A stretch of 64,000 bases of DNA from KBS-96 sp049585195 (GTDB lineage: Bacteria; Acidobacteriota; Terriglobia; Bryobacterales; Bryobacteraceae). The stretch lies in the NCBI GenBank assembly GCA_049585195.1, contig JBAUZG010000024.1:1-64000 (forward strand). Direction: 5' to 3'. Numbering within the stretch: the stretch's first letter is position 1; the number at the start of each line of letters is the position of its first letter. The position numbers and the translations under genes are program-made. Positions 36,831 to 45,812 of this stretch are shown piece after piece. A model generated the notes under the pieces. It was not told where the DNA came from. It made no database searches and was given only the letters and a program-made list of their open reading frames with translations.

Positions 36831-37539
36831 AGGTTGCGTTCTGGTCGAAAGAATGGGAGACCACCACAGCCCCGGCCTGTTTCGGCAGCGCCGGCACCAG
36901 CCAGCGGAACAGGGCTGTTGCCGCCGCCGCACCGGTCAATTGTGCGACGATAAATCCCGGCGCGTCGACGGGCCGGATTCCGGCGAAGGTATCGCTTGCC
37001 GATCGGGCGAGCGTTACGGCGGGATTCGCAAAGGATGTTGATGCCGTGAACCAATAGGCCCCAGTGATGTACGCGCCGACTGCGAACGGCACGGCAGAGG
37101 AGCCCCGCCGCGCACATCCCCAAATGACGCAGAGCAGGCCGAAAGTTGCCACGAACTCGCTAAACAGTTGCGCCCCGCCAGCCCTGACGTGCCGGGAAGC
37201 GCTGAATACCGCCTGACCGAACATGAGATGCGCCGCTGCGACACCCGTGAAAGCTCCGGCGAGCTGGGCCGCCAAATACCCCGGCACTTCGCGCCATGCC
37301 AGCCCGCCTTGCGAGGCGTCCGCCAGTGTCACGGCAGGATTGAAATGCGCGCCGGAGATTGGCCCGAAAGCGAGGATGAGTGTCACAAGCGTCGCGCCGG
37401 TTGCGAGCGTATTGGCGAGAAGCGCGATTGCTACGTTTCCCCCGGCCAGACGTTCACCCATGATGCCCGAGCCGACGATGGCGGCGAGCAGAAAGGCTGT
37501 CCCGACGCCTTCGGTAGCGATGCGCCGCGCTCTTGTCAT
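36820..37539 (-). CDS. MIP-family aquaglyceroporin in ars operon
   Basis: 239 residues with six membrane helices and two half-helix NPA motifs (HFNPAVT and FANPAVT), so the pore is intact. It lies between arsM and arsC where an ArsB or Acr3 pump is often found. In Sinorhizobium an aquaporin in the same position (AqpS) lets arsenite flow out down its gradient, and the same role is inferred here. The start overlaps the arsM stop (ATGA). Water or glycerol transport alone cannot be excluded. Confidence 0.9.
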   Translation of the reverse strand: MTRARRIATEGVGTAFLLAAIVGSGIMGERLAGGNVAIALLANTLATGATLVTLILAFGPISGAHFNPAVTLADASQGGLAWREVPGYLAAQLAGAFTGVAAAHLMFGQAVFSASRHVRAGGAQLFSEFVATFGLLCVIWGCARRGSSAVPFAVGAYITGAYWFTASTSFANPAVTLARSASDTFAGIRPVDAPGFIVAQLTGAAAATALFRWLVPALPKQAGAVVVSHSFDQNATYER

Positions 37540-38372
37540 CGACAGCAGGTTGGAGCGCAGCAGCTCGCGGGCTTCGTGGCGCGAATGAAGGCGCTCATAA
37601 ACTTGCCCTCGACCTGCGGCGCAATCGCGTCTACATCGACGCCCTGCCCGCTTAGGAAGGCCCGTGCATCCTCGATGTCATAAACACGGGTAGGCTCGAT
37701 ATCGATTCCCTCAAAACCCGCTTTGGCGAGTTTGGCGACGTACTGATAATCTTGAAGCGCGCCGGCGATGCAGCCGACCCACAGCAACATATTTTGCCGC
37801 ACGTCCGCCGGTACTTCGCCGCGTGTAACCACGTCGGACACCGCGAAGCGGCCCCCCGGTTTCAGTACACGAAACGCTTCGCGCAACACGCCGTCTTTAT
37901 CTCCCGACAGGTTAATGACGCAATTGCTGATGACAACGTCGACTGAACTATCGGGCAGAGGAATATGCTCGATCTCGCCCTTGAGAAATTCCGCATTTTC
38001 GACGCCGGCCTTGCGCTGATTCTCCCGGGCAAGGGCCAGCATCTCATCCGTCATGTCGAGGCCGTAGGTTTTGCCCGAAGGCCCGACTCGCCGCGCCGAC
38101 AACAGCACGTCGATACCGCCGCCCGAGCCGAGATCGAGCACCGTTTCGCCCGCGTTAAGCTGTGCAAGGGCCGTAGGGTTGCCGCAGCCGAGCGACGCGA
38201 GCACCGCCTCTTGCGGCAACTCGCCGGTTTGCGCGGCATCGTAAAGGTTAGAAGTAATCGGGTCGCAACAGCCGTCCAGAGCAGCCCCTGCCCCACAGCA
38301 GGAGTTGCCGCCTGTCGTAACGCGCAACGCAGCCTGTCCGTATTTCTCTTTTACGACTTCCTTGAGTTCCAT
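37536..38372 (-). CDS. arsM: Arsenite S-adenosylmethionine methyltransferase ArsM
   Basis: 278 residues. The SAM-binding motif is VLDLGSGGGIDVLLSA. The As(III)-binding cysteines are in NSCCGAG/GCCDPITSNLYD, VISNCVINLS and LWVGCIAGAL. A C-terminal CCAPTCC adds further cysteines. The family methylates arsenite to mono-, di- and trimethyl forms. Tight coupling to arsR (9 bp gap) and the aquaporin (ATGA overlap) supports the role. Confidence 0.93.
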   Translation of the reverse strand: MELKEVVKEKYGQAALRVTTGGNSCCGAGAALDGCCDPITSNLYDAAQTGELPQEAVLASLGCGNPTALAQLNAGETVLDLGSGGGIDVLLSARRVGPSGKTYGLDMTDEMLALARENQRKAGVENAEFLKGEIEHIPLPDSSVDVVISNCVINLSGDKDGVLREAFRVLKPGGRFAVSDVVTRGEVPADVRQNMLLWVGCIAGALQDYQYVAKLAKAGFEGIDIEPTRVYDIEDARAFLSGQGVDVDAIAPQVEGKFMSAFIRATKPASCCAPTCCR

Positions 38373-38381
38373 CGTTTATCC

Positions 38382-38729
38382 TCACTTGCACAAGCGGACA
38401 ATCGCCTGTGGTTCTATGGCCCTGTTTCGCGTACAGCACTCGGCATAAAGAAACCCGAGTAGCGCTTCGAGAGTTTCGGTATTGGCCGAATACCAGAGGT
38501 ATGTGCCCTCGCGCCTTACCTTCACTAAATCCTCGTTTTTGAGTTTTTCGAGATGATGCGAGAGAGTTGAGGCGGGAATGCCAAGCTCGCTCCCGATTTC
38601 GTTCACAACCATGCCGTCAGGATGCGCCGAAAGCAGAAGGCGCATGATGCGCAAACGGGGGCCGGTACCCATAGCGGAAAACATATCGGCAAAGCGTGTG
38701 ATTTCGTCTTCGGTAGGAGTGGCCGGCAT
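38382..38729 (-). CDS. arsR: ArsR-family transcriptional repressor
   Basis: 115 residues with a winged helix-turn-helix (RLRIMRLLLSAHPDG...SELGIPASTLSHHLEKLKNEDLVKVRREG). The C-terminal half contains ECCTRNRAI with adjacent cysteines that could bind As(III), an arrangement unlike the ELCVCDL motif of classic ArsR. First gene of the operon. A perfect palindrome sits 8 bp upstream of its start codon, so autoregulation is likely. Confidence 0.92.
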   Translation of the reverse strand: MPATPTEDEITRFADMFSAMGTGPRLRIMRLLLSAHPDGMVVNEIGSELGIPASTLSHHLEKLKNEDLVKVRREGTYLWYSANTETLEALLGFLYAECCTRNRAIEPQAIVRLCK

Positions 38730-38736
38730 CCGACGA

Positions 38737-38758
38737 TAATTCTACAACAATAGAATTA
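38737..38758. promoter_or_regulatory. ArsR operator palindrome
   Basis: TAATTCTA-caacaa-TAGAATTA is a perfect 8-bp inverted repeat, AT-rich, just upstream of arsR. Position and symmetry fit binding by the ArsR dimer. Confidence 0.7.
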
Positions 38759-38837
38759 GGAGCGCAACTTTCAGCGGCACTCCAGGCCGCTTTCTTCGGA
38801 CGCGCTTTCTTCTGACGCGGTTCCGGCGAGCTGTGGT

Positions 38838-41048
38838 TTAATCCGCTAGCGGGTTCGGCCGGATCTGGAAATGAACCACTTTGCTCGTCGTTCCCTTGCC
38901 GGTTTCGCTGTGGAACGGCGTGCGAGTGCCCCAGGTTGTCCACAGGCCCTTTCCTTTCCAGCCTGCATTCGGATCGTCGATTCGGCCGTCCATCCCTTTG
39001 GCGAAAAATCCAAGCGGATAAGGAACGCGCATGATGACGAATTTGCCGTCGACGAGAGCAAGGAGGGAAGCCGAGGAGTTGCCCGTGATGATCGGCGTGT
39101 TCTTTCCCAAGCCCAGTGTGTTGAACCGATCTACCCAGTCGTAGTAGTGCGAGTCGGCACTTCCTGAAAGGGTCACGTTACGGAAGTTCGGTCCTGGCGT
39201 CGGGTAGAGCGTCCACCCTTCCGGACAATGTTGGCCGGTGGCGCGCGGCCCGTTCAGGGGTCCTTTGCATTTGCGCCGGTCAAAGCTGCCCAAGTGCCCA
39301 CTTCCGAGGGCGACCCACACGACGTTGTCGCTATCGATGTCCATACCGCGCGGCGAAAAGCCTGATACCGCCGCGTTTGGGTTATGCCAAGGAACCTCGT
39401 AGTATTCCGCTAGTGCCGTTTCCGGTGGATTCGGTCCTGGATTCAATCGCACGATGCCGCCGGGGAATCCCAACACGCTGCCCCACACCATTCCGTCGGA
39501 CCCTACGGCGATGCCGTAGAATGCGGCGTTCAGCCTCGTGTCGCGAGTTGTGCTGGCAGGGCCAGGCAGGGCAGACGAGGTCCCGAGACTCTCTCCACTT
39601 GGCGCTGTCAATACCTTTTGCTCGGAATCGAGATAGGGGTCTCGTTTGCCGTTGCCATTGGTGTCGAGTACAAGCGCGGTCCAGCCTTGCGACTTCTGTG
39701 CGTCATGCGTCTGGTCCCACATCCGCGTATTCAGCCATCCCACGACGCCTCCGCCACCCCCGCTACTGGTCCACAATGTATTGTTGGCATCGGACGCGAA
39801 GACCAGATGGTGCGTGCTGAAGCAGGTGTCGATCATGGATATCTGCTTTGTTGCAGGATCGTAGACCGCCAGTTGCCGTCCCGAGGTCGAGACAGGCGTG
39901 AGCTTCGCGGACGGCAGATCGGAACCCGCTTTGCAGAATGCGGGATTGTTGCTCGCTCGGATTCGCGACGTGATCCAGAGCCGCCCTCGCTCATCGAACA
40001 TCGGATTATGTACTGTCGTGTGACTGTCCCATATCGCTTCGTCACCCCAGAATACGGATGGTTGCAATGGCTTCGGCTGTCCTGGCGTATCGGGGTCGCG
40101 ATAAGGGACCTTCACGCGGCTGATGGTGCTGTGAACCGGATCGAGCACCGGTAGGTAATCGCGACTTTCTTCCGCCGATCCGTAGATAAGCCCATTAGCG
40201 TTAATTGCCGGGTTGCGCTTGTCACTCGAGATTTCGTCATGCAGATATGCTTTTGGATCGGCCCAGTCCCATTGCGTGATGACGACATTTCGCTCGATGC
40301 CCCGCGGGCGCGGCGGCATTTCCGTAGGAATCTCCCCGCTCGCGATGCGACTGGTCCAACTGCCAAACTCCGCTGTTGCCCTTTCAGGGCCGAGTTGAGC
40401 AAGGCCACCCATCATGGCTCTGCCCGCTTGTCCCGATTGCACGCGCCGCATCCACGCTTCGGCAGGCGAATCGAAATGGCTGAAAAGCGCAGGAATGGTG
40501 CGTGTGTATTCGTTGCCTAGCTGATGGCACGACTCGCAGCTATCGGTTTTGATGAGGTGCAGCCACTGTCCCTGCGATTTGATGTTTGTCGAAATCCCGT
40601 TTCCATGAGGTCCAGTGCCCGGAAATTCGTTCTCCTTCGGTACGTTCAGCATCGCGTACCAATAGTTCGCCGGATAGTATTTCGCTGCGGCTCTTTGATC
40701 TGGCGCTACCGAGGGCTTCAGGTCGACTTGTTTTCCTGGGCTCGTCTGAAGCTTGGGCGAATCCACCAGACCGTAACCGCGCGCCCAAATGGTGTACGTC
40801 GCCGGCGGAAGCGAGGGAATCAGATAACGGCCCTGATCGTCAGTGACCACCTCCTTTATGTAGCGTGTGGGCAAGTCGGTGGTTTCTGCAATCACCCAGA
40901 CGCCGGCCTCGACTCCGTTGGGGCTGGAAACGACCCCGCCAATCTCGTCGCTTTTGACTTTGATCGTCGCGTTCTGTTGCGCAGTCAGGTGTCCAGCGAA
41001 GGTCACGGCGCCAAAGTAGGAGAAAAACAGAAACTCAGCAGTGCGCAT
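38838..41048 (-). CDS. Exported cytochrome c / streptogramin-lyase-like beta-propeller protein
   Basis: 736 residues starting behind AAGGACGTAGAGCC, with a signal peptide (FLFFSYFGAVTFAGHLTAQ). An N-terminal carboxypeptidase-regulatory-like Ig domain (GGVVSSPNGVEAGVWVIAETT, about 35-110) is followed by a haem motif CESCHQLG (about 173-180). A Vgb-like beta-propeller follows (LWITSRIRASNNPAFC, GIAVGSDGMVWGSV, GMDIDSDNVVWVAL). Such proteins are typical of acidobacterial secretomes, and their substrates are not known. Its start overlaps the 3' end of the zinc-ribbon gene by 46 bp. Confidence 0.82.
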   Translation of the reverse strand: MRTAEFLFFSYFGAVTFAGHLTAQQNATIKVKSDEIGGVVSSPNGVEAGVWVIAETTDLPTRYIKEVVTDDQGRYLIPSLPPATYTIWARGYGLVDSPKLQTSPGKQVDLKPSVAPDQRAAAKYYPANYWYAMLNVPKENEFPGTGPHGNGISTNIKSQGQWLHLIKTDSCESCHQLGNEYTRTIPALFSHFDSPAEAWMRRVQSGQAGRAMMGGLAQLGPERATAEFGSWTSRIASGEIPTEMPPRPRGIERNVVITQWDWADPKAYLHDEISSDKRNPAINANGLIYGSAEESRDYLPVLDPVHSTISRVKVPYRDPDTPGQPKPLQPSVFWGDEAIWDSHTTVHNPMFDERGRLWITSRIRASNNPAFCKAGSDLPSAKLTPVSTSGRQLAVYDPATKQISMIDTCFSTHHLVFASDANNTLWTSSGGGGGVVGWLNTRMWDQTHDAQKSQGWTALVLDTNGNGKRDPYLDSEQKVLTAPSGESLGTSSALPGPASTTRDTRLNAAFYGIAVGSDGMVWGSVLGFPGGIVRLNPGPNPPETALAEYYEVPWHNPNAAVSGFSPRGMDIDSDNVVWVALGSGHLGSFDRRKCKGPLNGPRATGQHCPEGWTLYPTPGPNFRNVTLSGSADSHYYDWVDRFNTLGLGKNTPIITGNSSASLLALVDGKFVIMRVPYPLGFFAKGMDGRIDDPNAGWKGKGLWTTWGTRTPFHSETGKGTTSKVVHFQIRPNPLAD

Positions 41049-41422
41049 GGCTCTACGTCCTTAGACCCACAAACGCTCTCCGGGTGAGAATTCATTCGGG
41101 TTCTGGACGGCCAGTATACACCGCCTGCCGGACCAACGGGACGAATGAGCGCTCCGTAATGCCGGTAATAGCGCCGGCCGCGGAAACAGGCTCGGGTGCA
41201 GGAGAATCCAACGAAGAGGAGTATCAGCAATACAATCAAACACCCTAACCCGACATTCTTCATTACAGAATTCTTTTCGCGTACAATGCCCGGCGACTGG
41301 TACGTCGGCGGAGGTTGGTATGAAGGCTGCGGCGGCTGAGGAGTCGTACCGAGGGGTGTGCCGCAGTTCGCACAGAATTTCGCATTGTCCGCGTTAGACA
41401 GCCCGCAATTTGGACAGTTCAT
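41003..41422 (-). CDS. Zinc-ribbon protein with one membrane helix
   Basis: From ATG 41422 (MNCPNCGLSNADNAKFCANCG): an N-terminal double-CxxC zinc ribbon, a Pro/Gln/Tyr linker, one transmembrane helix (LGCLIVLLILLFVGFSC) and a short basic then variable tail. The last 15 codons overlap the signal-peptide region of the next gene, so the tail may be fast-evolving. Role unknown; zinc-ribbon membrane proteins of this layout are widespread and uncharacterised. Confidence 0.65.
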   Translation of the reverse strand: MNCPNCGLSNADNAKFCANCGTPLGTTPQPPQPSYQPPPTYQSPGIVREKNSVMKNVGLGCLIVLLILLFVGFSCTRACFRGRRYYRHYGALIRPVGPAGGVYWPSRTRMNSHPESVCGSKDVEPCALLSFCFSPTLAP

Positions 41423-41539
41423 ACTCAGGCTTACTGTACACGAATCGCCGAGCGGAATGGGCAGATTCACACGGGATGTGACCTGAGCGGTACCCTACTG
41501 GATTGGGAGCCGGGCGCAACGGCGCTAAACACTTAACAG

Positions 41540-42400
41540 ATGAGAATTCAGAAGGCAGTGATCACGGCCGCAGGTCTTAATCAACGCGCGTTGCCGCTAC
41601 AGACCCTGATTGATCGAGACGGGTGCGAGAAGCGCGTGCTTCGCATTATTCTCGACGAAGTGAGAAGCGCGAATGTGAGCGAGGTGTGCGTTGTGATTGC
41701 GCCGGGCGATAAGGAGAGCTATAGCCAGGCGGCGGGAGATAACTCGATACAGTTCGTCGAGCAGCAGGAACCGCTCGGATATGGGCATGCGCTTTATTCG
41801 GCGCGCGGGTTTATCGGCGATTCGGCGTTTCTGCATCTGGTTGGCGACCATCTCTACGTCGGGTCGAACGGGCAAAGCAGCGCGGGAAAATTGGTGAAGC
41901 TGGCGGAACAGGAATCGTGCTGCGTGTCGGCCGTGCAAGCTACACGAGAGACACTCCTAGGCCGGTACGGAACAGTGGGTGCGCGACGGATTGCGGATGC
42001 CGAAGACGTTTACCGCATCGAGCGAGTGATTGAGAAGCCGACCCCTACCGAAGCCGAGCAAAGTCTGATTGTTTCCGGGCTTCGCGCCGGCCACTATCTC
42101 TGCTTTTTTGGCATGCACGTGTTCACGCCATCGGTGATTGACATTTTGAGCCGGCAGTTGGAATCGTCGACAACCAGGTTGACGCTTTCGGGAGCGCTTG
42201 ACGAACTCGCCGCGCGAGAGCAGTATCTCGCTCTCGAGCAGACGAGCCGGCGGTACGACGTAGGGGCGAAGTATGGGTTACTCCATGCCCAGCTTGCCTT
42301 GAGTTTGAGCGGCCGCGAGCGGAACGAGGTATTGGCGCAGCTTTTGGAATTGGTGGCCTTAAGCACCACGGAAACGAAAGAAATCGGGCAGGGCGCATGA
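41540..42400 (+). CDS. Divergent GalU/RmlA-type sugar nucleotidyltransferase
   Basis: 286 residues beginning MRIQKAVITAAGLNQR. The overall layout follows GalU: EPLGYGHALYSA (substrate loop), HLVGDHLY (the metal-site DD replaced by DH) and VIEKPTP. However, the nucleotide loop that should read GxGTRxxPxTKxxPK is GLNQRALPLQTLIDRDG. The invariant GTR Thr and the Lys of TK are lost. It may have altered specificity or be regulatory. It overlaps the next gene by ATGA, so the two proteins are made together. Confidence 0.75.
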   Translation: MRIQKAVITAAGLNQRALPLQTLIDRDGCEKRVLRIILDEVRSANVSEVCVVIAPGDKESYSQAAGDNSIQFVEQQEPLGYGHALYSARGFIGDSAFLHLVGDHLYVGSNGQSSAGKLVKLAEQESCCVSAVQATRETLLGRYGTVGARRIADAEDVYRIERVIEKPTPTEAEQSLIVSGLRAGHYLCFFGMHVFTPSVIDILSRQLESSTTRLTLSGALDELAAREQYLALEQTSRRYDVGAKYGLLHAQLALSLSGRERNEVLAQLLELVALSTTETKEIGQGA

Positions 42401-45400
42401 GCGAGCTCATAAGGGTAATAACCTCGTCTGAACCGGAGATTCGCAACCGCTCGCTCGACGCGTTTTGCCGGCGGGCATCGACAGAACAGCTTCTTTCGGA
42501 GTGTTCGGCGCTCGACGAGTTCCGCCGGCGCAGCCGAAATCTCTATGAAAGAGTCCGCGCTCAATTCTTTCTTTACGCTATTCACCGCTTCCATCTTCCG
42601 TTCCGGGAAGGCATTGGCGCATCGGGTCGAATACCATTTGAGGCGGTCTCATACCTGCTGAAGAGACGCTTTGAGGAATCGATCGAAACGCTGCTTGCCT
42701 GTCAACTTCGAGCCGGAGTGAATGCGGCGCTGTCGAGCGGATTCGCAGCCGCATATAAAGGACTGGCGTTCAAGACGCTGGCCGACCAGGTGAGGCGCAG
42801 CGTCCGTTCGGTTCGCGGGAATCAATGGATGTCTCGCATCGGCCATCCGGACGACTACCCGCTTACGCTACGAAGGACATTGCTTCAAAAATCGGAGAGC
42901 AACGGGCTGTATCCGATATTGCGCGAGGCGACGCCGGTCCGCATGGATCTGACTCATAGCGCGTGGAGCGACATTTTCTTTCTGGGCATGGACTTTCCGG
43001 AGGGTGCGAAAGTACTGAATATCTCGATCGACCTGAGCGTGCATGCTGCGGGTTCGGGCGATCCGAAACCGCCTGTGGAAGCGTATCTGCGCGTGATTGA
43101 TGAATCGGTCCTCAGGCTAACTAGCGTGGATTTGAATGCCACGGCAGATGTCACCAGTTTCGGAGAGATTTTCGACTTCGCGCGCGACTATCTTGGATTG
43201 CTAAAGGCTGCTGTGATTGCTTCGGGCATCGTGCCGCCCGCGATGGAAGGAGCTCACCAGCCATTGAGCGGCCTGTTGGACCGGCTAGCGGGAATCGGAA
43301 AAGGGATTGAGCTAGTGAGCCGTGTGCGGGACATTCCGAAGGGGTCTCGACTGGCCGTCTCGACGAATCTACTCGCCAGCTTGATCTCGGTCTGCATGAG
43401 CGCCACGGGCCAAATCAGAAACTTGACCGGGCCGCTGTGCGAACCGGATCGCCGGATTGTGGCTGCCAGAGCGATTTTAGGAGAGTGGCTTGGCGGTTCG
43501 GGCGGAGGCTGGCAGGATTCGGGAGGCGTTTGGCCGGGAATGAAATTAATCGAAGGCGCAGTTGCATCGGCAGGCGATCCTGAATTTGGTATCAGCCGGG
43601 GCACGCTGCTGCCCACACATCGGCTATTGGCGGAAAGCGACGTTTCCGAGCGGGTCCGCGAGAAGCTTCAGGAAAGCTTGGTGCTGGTTCATGGTGGAAT
43701 GGCGCAGGATGTGGGGCCGATTCTCGAGATGGTGACCGAGAAATATCTGCTGCGCTCGGAGGCCGAATGGGCAGGCCGTTCCGAAGCCATCAAGATCCTC
43801 GATGGCATTCTGGCGAGCCTGCGAGCGGGCGATATTCGATCGATCGGCGAGGCGACGGAGCGCAACTTTCTTGGACCGATTCAAACCATCATTCCTTGGG
43901 CAAGCAACGCGTACACGGAAACCCTGATTGATGCAGCTAAGCGTGAAATGGGGACGGATTTCTGGGGCTTTTGGATGCTGGGTGGCATGGCGGGCGGAGG
44001 GATGGGTTTCATTTTCAGTCCGGCGAAGAAGCGGGAAGCGCAGCACAGGATGCAGGAGATGATGGTCGAAACGAAGCGGCAACTCGAGGCTGCAGTGCCG
44101 TTTGCAATGGATCCCATCGTGTACGACTTCACGATCAATGAGCGCGGAAGCGTAGCGGAGCTGTTATCGCGAGACGCGGCTCTGATGCCGGCCGGCTACT
44201 ACTCGTTTGTTGTTCCGGGACTGCTGCGCACCGACCCCGGGCTTGTCCCGATCTACCGGCGCGCAGAAGTCGAAAAATTTGGATCGGCTTGCAGAAAGGA
44301 GCCAGAGTTAGCAGGGGTTGTGCAGACGCTGTTCGACCGTCTTCTGCCTCCGGCTCCAGAGAGAAATGAAGGCTCTCGATCGTTGGCGGAGCTGCTCGAG
44401 GAGTATGGATTCGATCGTGAGGCTCATGAGCAGATCAGATCGGACCTGCGCAACGGGCGAATCGGGCTGGCGCAGAACAGGCTGCCTGCAACAACGGCGA
44501 TTGAGGATGCGAGACGAGAGGATGTTTTCGATGCAGGTGGAGAGCAAGATGGATATTTGAGATCGCTCGGTTTACGCGCGCTAAATCAAGGCGAAGTGGC
44601 GGTGGTGTCGCTAGCCGGCGGAGCGGGCACGCGATGGACAACGGGCGCGGGAGCGGTCAAGGCGCTGAATCCGTTCTGGAAAGTGAATGGCCGCTTTCGC
44701 AACTTTCTCGAAATACACATCGCGAAGAGCCGGCGGACAAATCGATTGTATGGTTCGCTGCTGCCGCACGTTTTTACAACCAGCTACCTGACGCACGAAC
44801 CGATCTCGACAGCGTTGGCCAGGGAGAAGAACTACGGATATGAAGGGACAATTCTGCTTTCAGCCGGCCGAAGTATCGGATTGAGGCTTGTGCCGCCGGA
44901 GCGCGACCTGCGCTTTGCCTGGGAACAGAGCCCGCAGCAAGTGCTCGACGAACAGAAGCAGAAAGTTCGGGAAAGCGCGCGCGCAGCCCTGATTAAATGG
45001 GCGCAGCAGTCGGGTGAAGCAAGCGAGTACACGGATAATCTTCCGTTGCAATGCCTGCATCCGACGGGGCACTGGTACGAGCTAGCGAATATGCTTCGGA
45101 ACGGGGCGCTGCTCGACCTGTTGCGGCAACGCCCGCAGCTCAAATATCTGATGACACACAATATCGATACGCTAGGCGCCGATGTCGATCCGGCGATCCT
45201 CGGTTATCACATCGAGCAGGGCGCCGCGCTAAGTTTCGAAGTGGTGGCCAGGCACATCGACGATCGTGGCGGCGGTTTGGCTCGCGTGGATGGCAGGCTG
45301 CGTCTGGTGGAGGGGCTTGCGCTCCCGAGTGAAGAAATCGAGTTTGTGCTTTCGTATTACAACTCGAACACGGCGTGGATCGACATCGACCGGTTACTCG

Positions 45401-45783
45401 AAAGCTTTGGGCTTACCACAGAGGATCTAGGCGAGGAGAAACGAGTTGCGGCAGCGGTGAGGAAGCTGGCCGACAGAATGCCCTCGTATATCACTCTCAA
45501 GGACGTGAAGAGGCGATGGGGCCGCGGGCAGGAAGACGTTTTCCCGGTGGCTCAGTTCGAGAAATTGTTCGTTGATATGACGGCGCTCGCGGAGATTGAC
45601 TGCCGCTACATTCTGGTGTCGCGCCGGCGGGGGCAGCAGCTCAAGGAGCCAGCGCAGTTGGACGGGTGGCTGCGCGACGGCTCGGCCGATTACGCGGCTG
45701 GGTTGTGCGAATGGGCAAGTGAGCCGCGGCATGTTGGGGAGGGCGGCGGGCAAGCGCGCGGGCTAGTGGGAGCCACATTTTGA
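42397..45783 (+). CDS. Fusion of GHMP-kinase-like region and UDPGP-type nucleotidyltransferase
   Basis: 1,128 residues. C-terminal part (about 730-1100): UDPGP-family motifs VVSLAGGAGTRW, then LHPTGHWYE (888-895) and HNIDTLGADVD (about 921-931), as in eukaryotic-type UDP-sugar pyrophosphorylases. Middle part (about 175-545): motifs that align with fucokinase-type GHMP kinases, namely PVRMDLTHSAWSD (motif 1), PKGSRLAVSTNLLA (motif 2), GGSGGGWQDSGG (fucokinase signature) and LGGMAGGGMGFIF (motif 3). In motif 2 the usual GSGLGTSS is changed, so kinase activity is uncertain. Fkp and plant FKGP carry the same two activities in the opposite order. Inferred role: salvage-type activation of a free sugar to a nucleotide sugar. 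Coupled to the preceding transferase. Confidence 0.75.
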   Translation: MSELIRVITSSEPEIRNRSLDAFCRRASTEQLLSECSALDEFRRRSRNLYERVRAQFFLYAIHRFHLPFREGIGASGRIPFEAVSYLLKRRFEESIETLLACQLRAGVNAALSSGFAAAYKGLAFKTLADQVRRSVRSVRGNQWMSRIGHPDDYPLTLRRTLLQKSESNGLYPILREATPVRMDLTHSAWSDIFFLGMDFPEGAKVLNISIDLSVHAAGSGDPKPPVEAYLRVIDESVLRLTSVDLNATADVTSFGEIFDFARDYLGLLKAAVIASGIVPPAMEGAHQPLSGLLDRLAGIGKGIELVSRVRDIPKGSRLAVSTNLLASLISVCMSATGQIRNLTGPLCEPDRRIVAARAILGEWLGGSGGGWQDSGGVWPGMKLIEGAVASAGDPEFGISRGTLLPTHRLLAESDVSERVREKLQESLVLVHGGMAQDVGPILEMVTEKYLLRSEAEWAGRSEAIKILDGILASLRAGDIRSIGEATERNFLGPIQTIIPWASNAYTETLIDAAKREMGTDFWGFWMLGGMAGGGMGFIFSPAKKREAQHRMQEMMVETKRQLEAAVPFAMDPIVYDFTINERGSVAELLSRDAALMPAGYYSFVVPGLLRTDPGLVPIYRRAEVEKFGSACRKEPELAGVVQTLFDRLLPPAPERNEGSRSLAELLEEYGFDREAHEQIRSDLRNGRIGLAQNRLPATTAIEDARREDVFDAGGEQDGYLRSLGLRALNQGEVAVVSLAGGAGTRWTTGAGAVKALNPFWKVNGRFRNFLEIHIAKSRRTNRLYGSLLPHVFTTSYLTHEPISTALAREKNYGYEGTILLSAGRSIGLRLVPPERDLRFAWEQSPQQVLDEQKQKVRESARAALIKWAQQSGEASEYTDNLPLQCLHPTGHWYELANMLRNGALLDLLRQRPQLKYLMTHNIDTLGADVDPAILGYHIEQGAALSFEVVARHIDDRGGGLARVDGRLRLVEGLALPSEEIEFVLSYYNSNTAWIDIDRLLESFGLTTEDLGEEKRVAAAVRKLADRMPSYITLKDVKRRWGRGQEDVFPVAQFEKLFVDMTALAEIDCRYILVSRRRGQQLKEPAQLDGWLRDGSADYAAGLCEWASEPRHVGEGGGQARGLVGATF

Positions 45784-45812
45784 TTTGAGATATTTTCTGA
45801 CGGGAGGAACTT

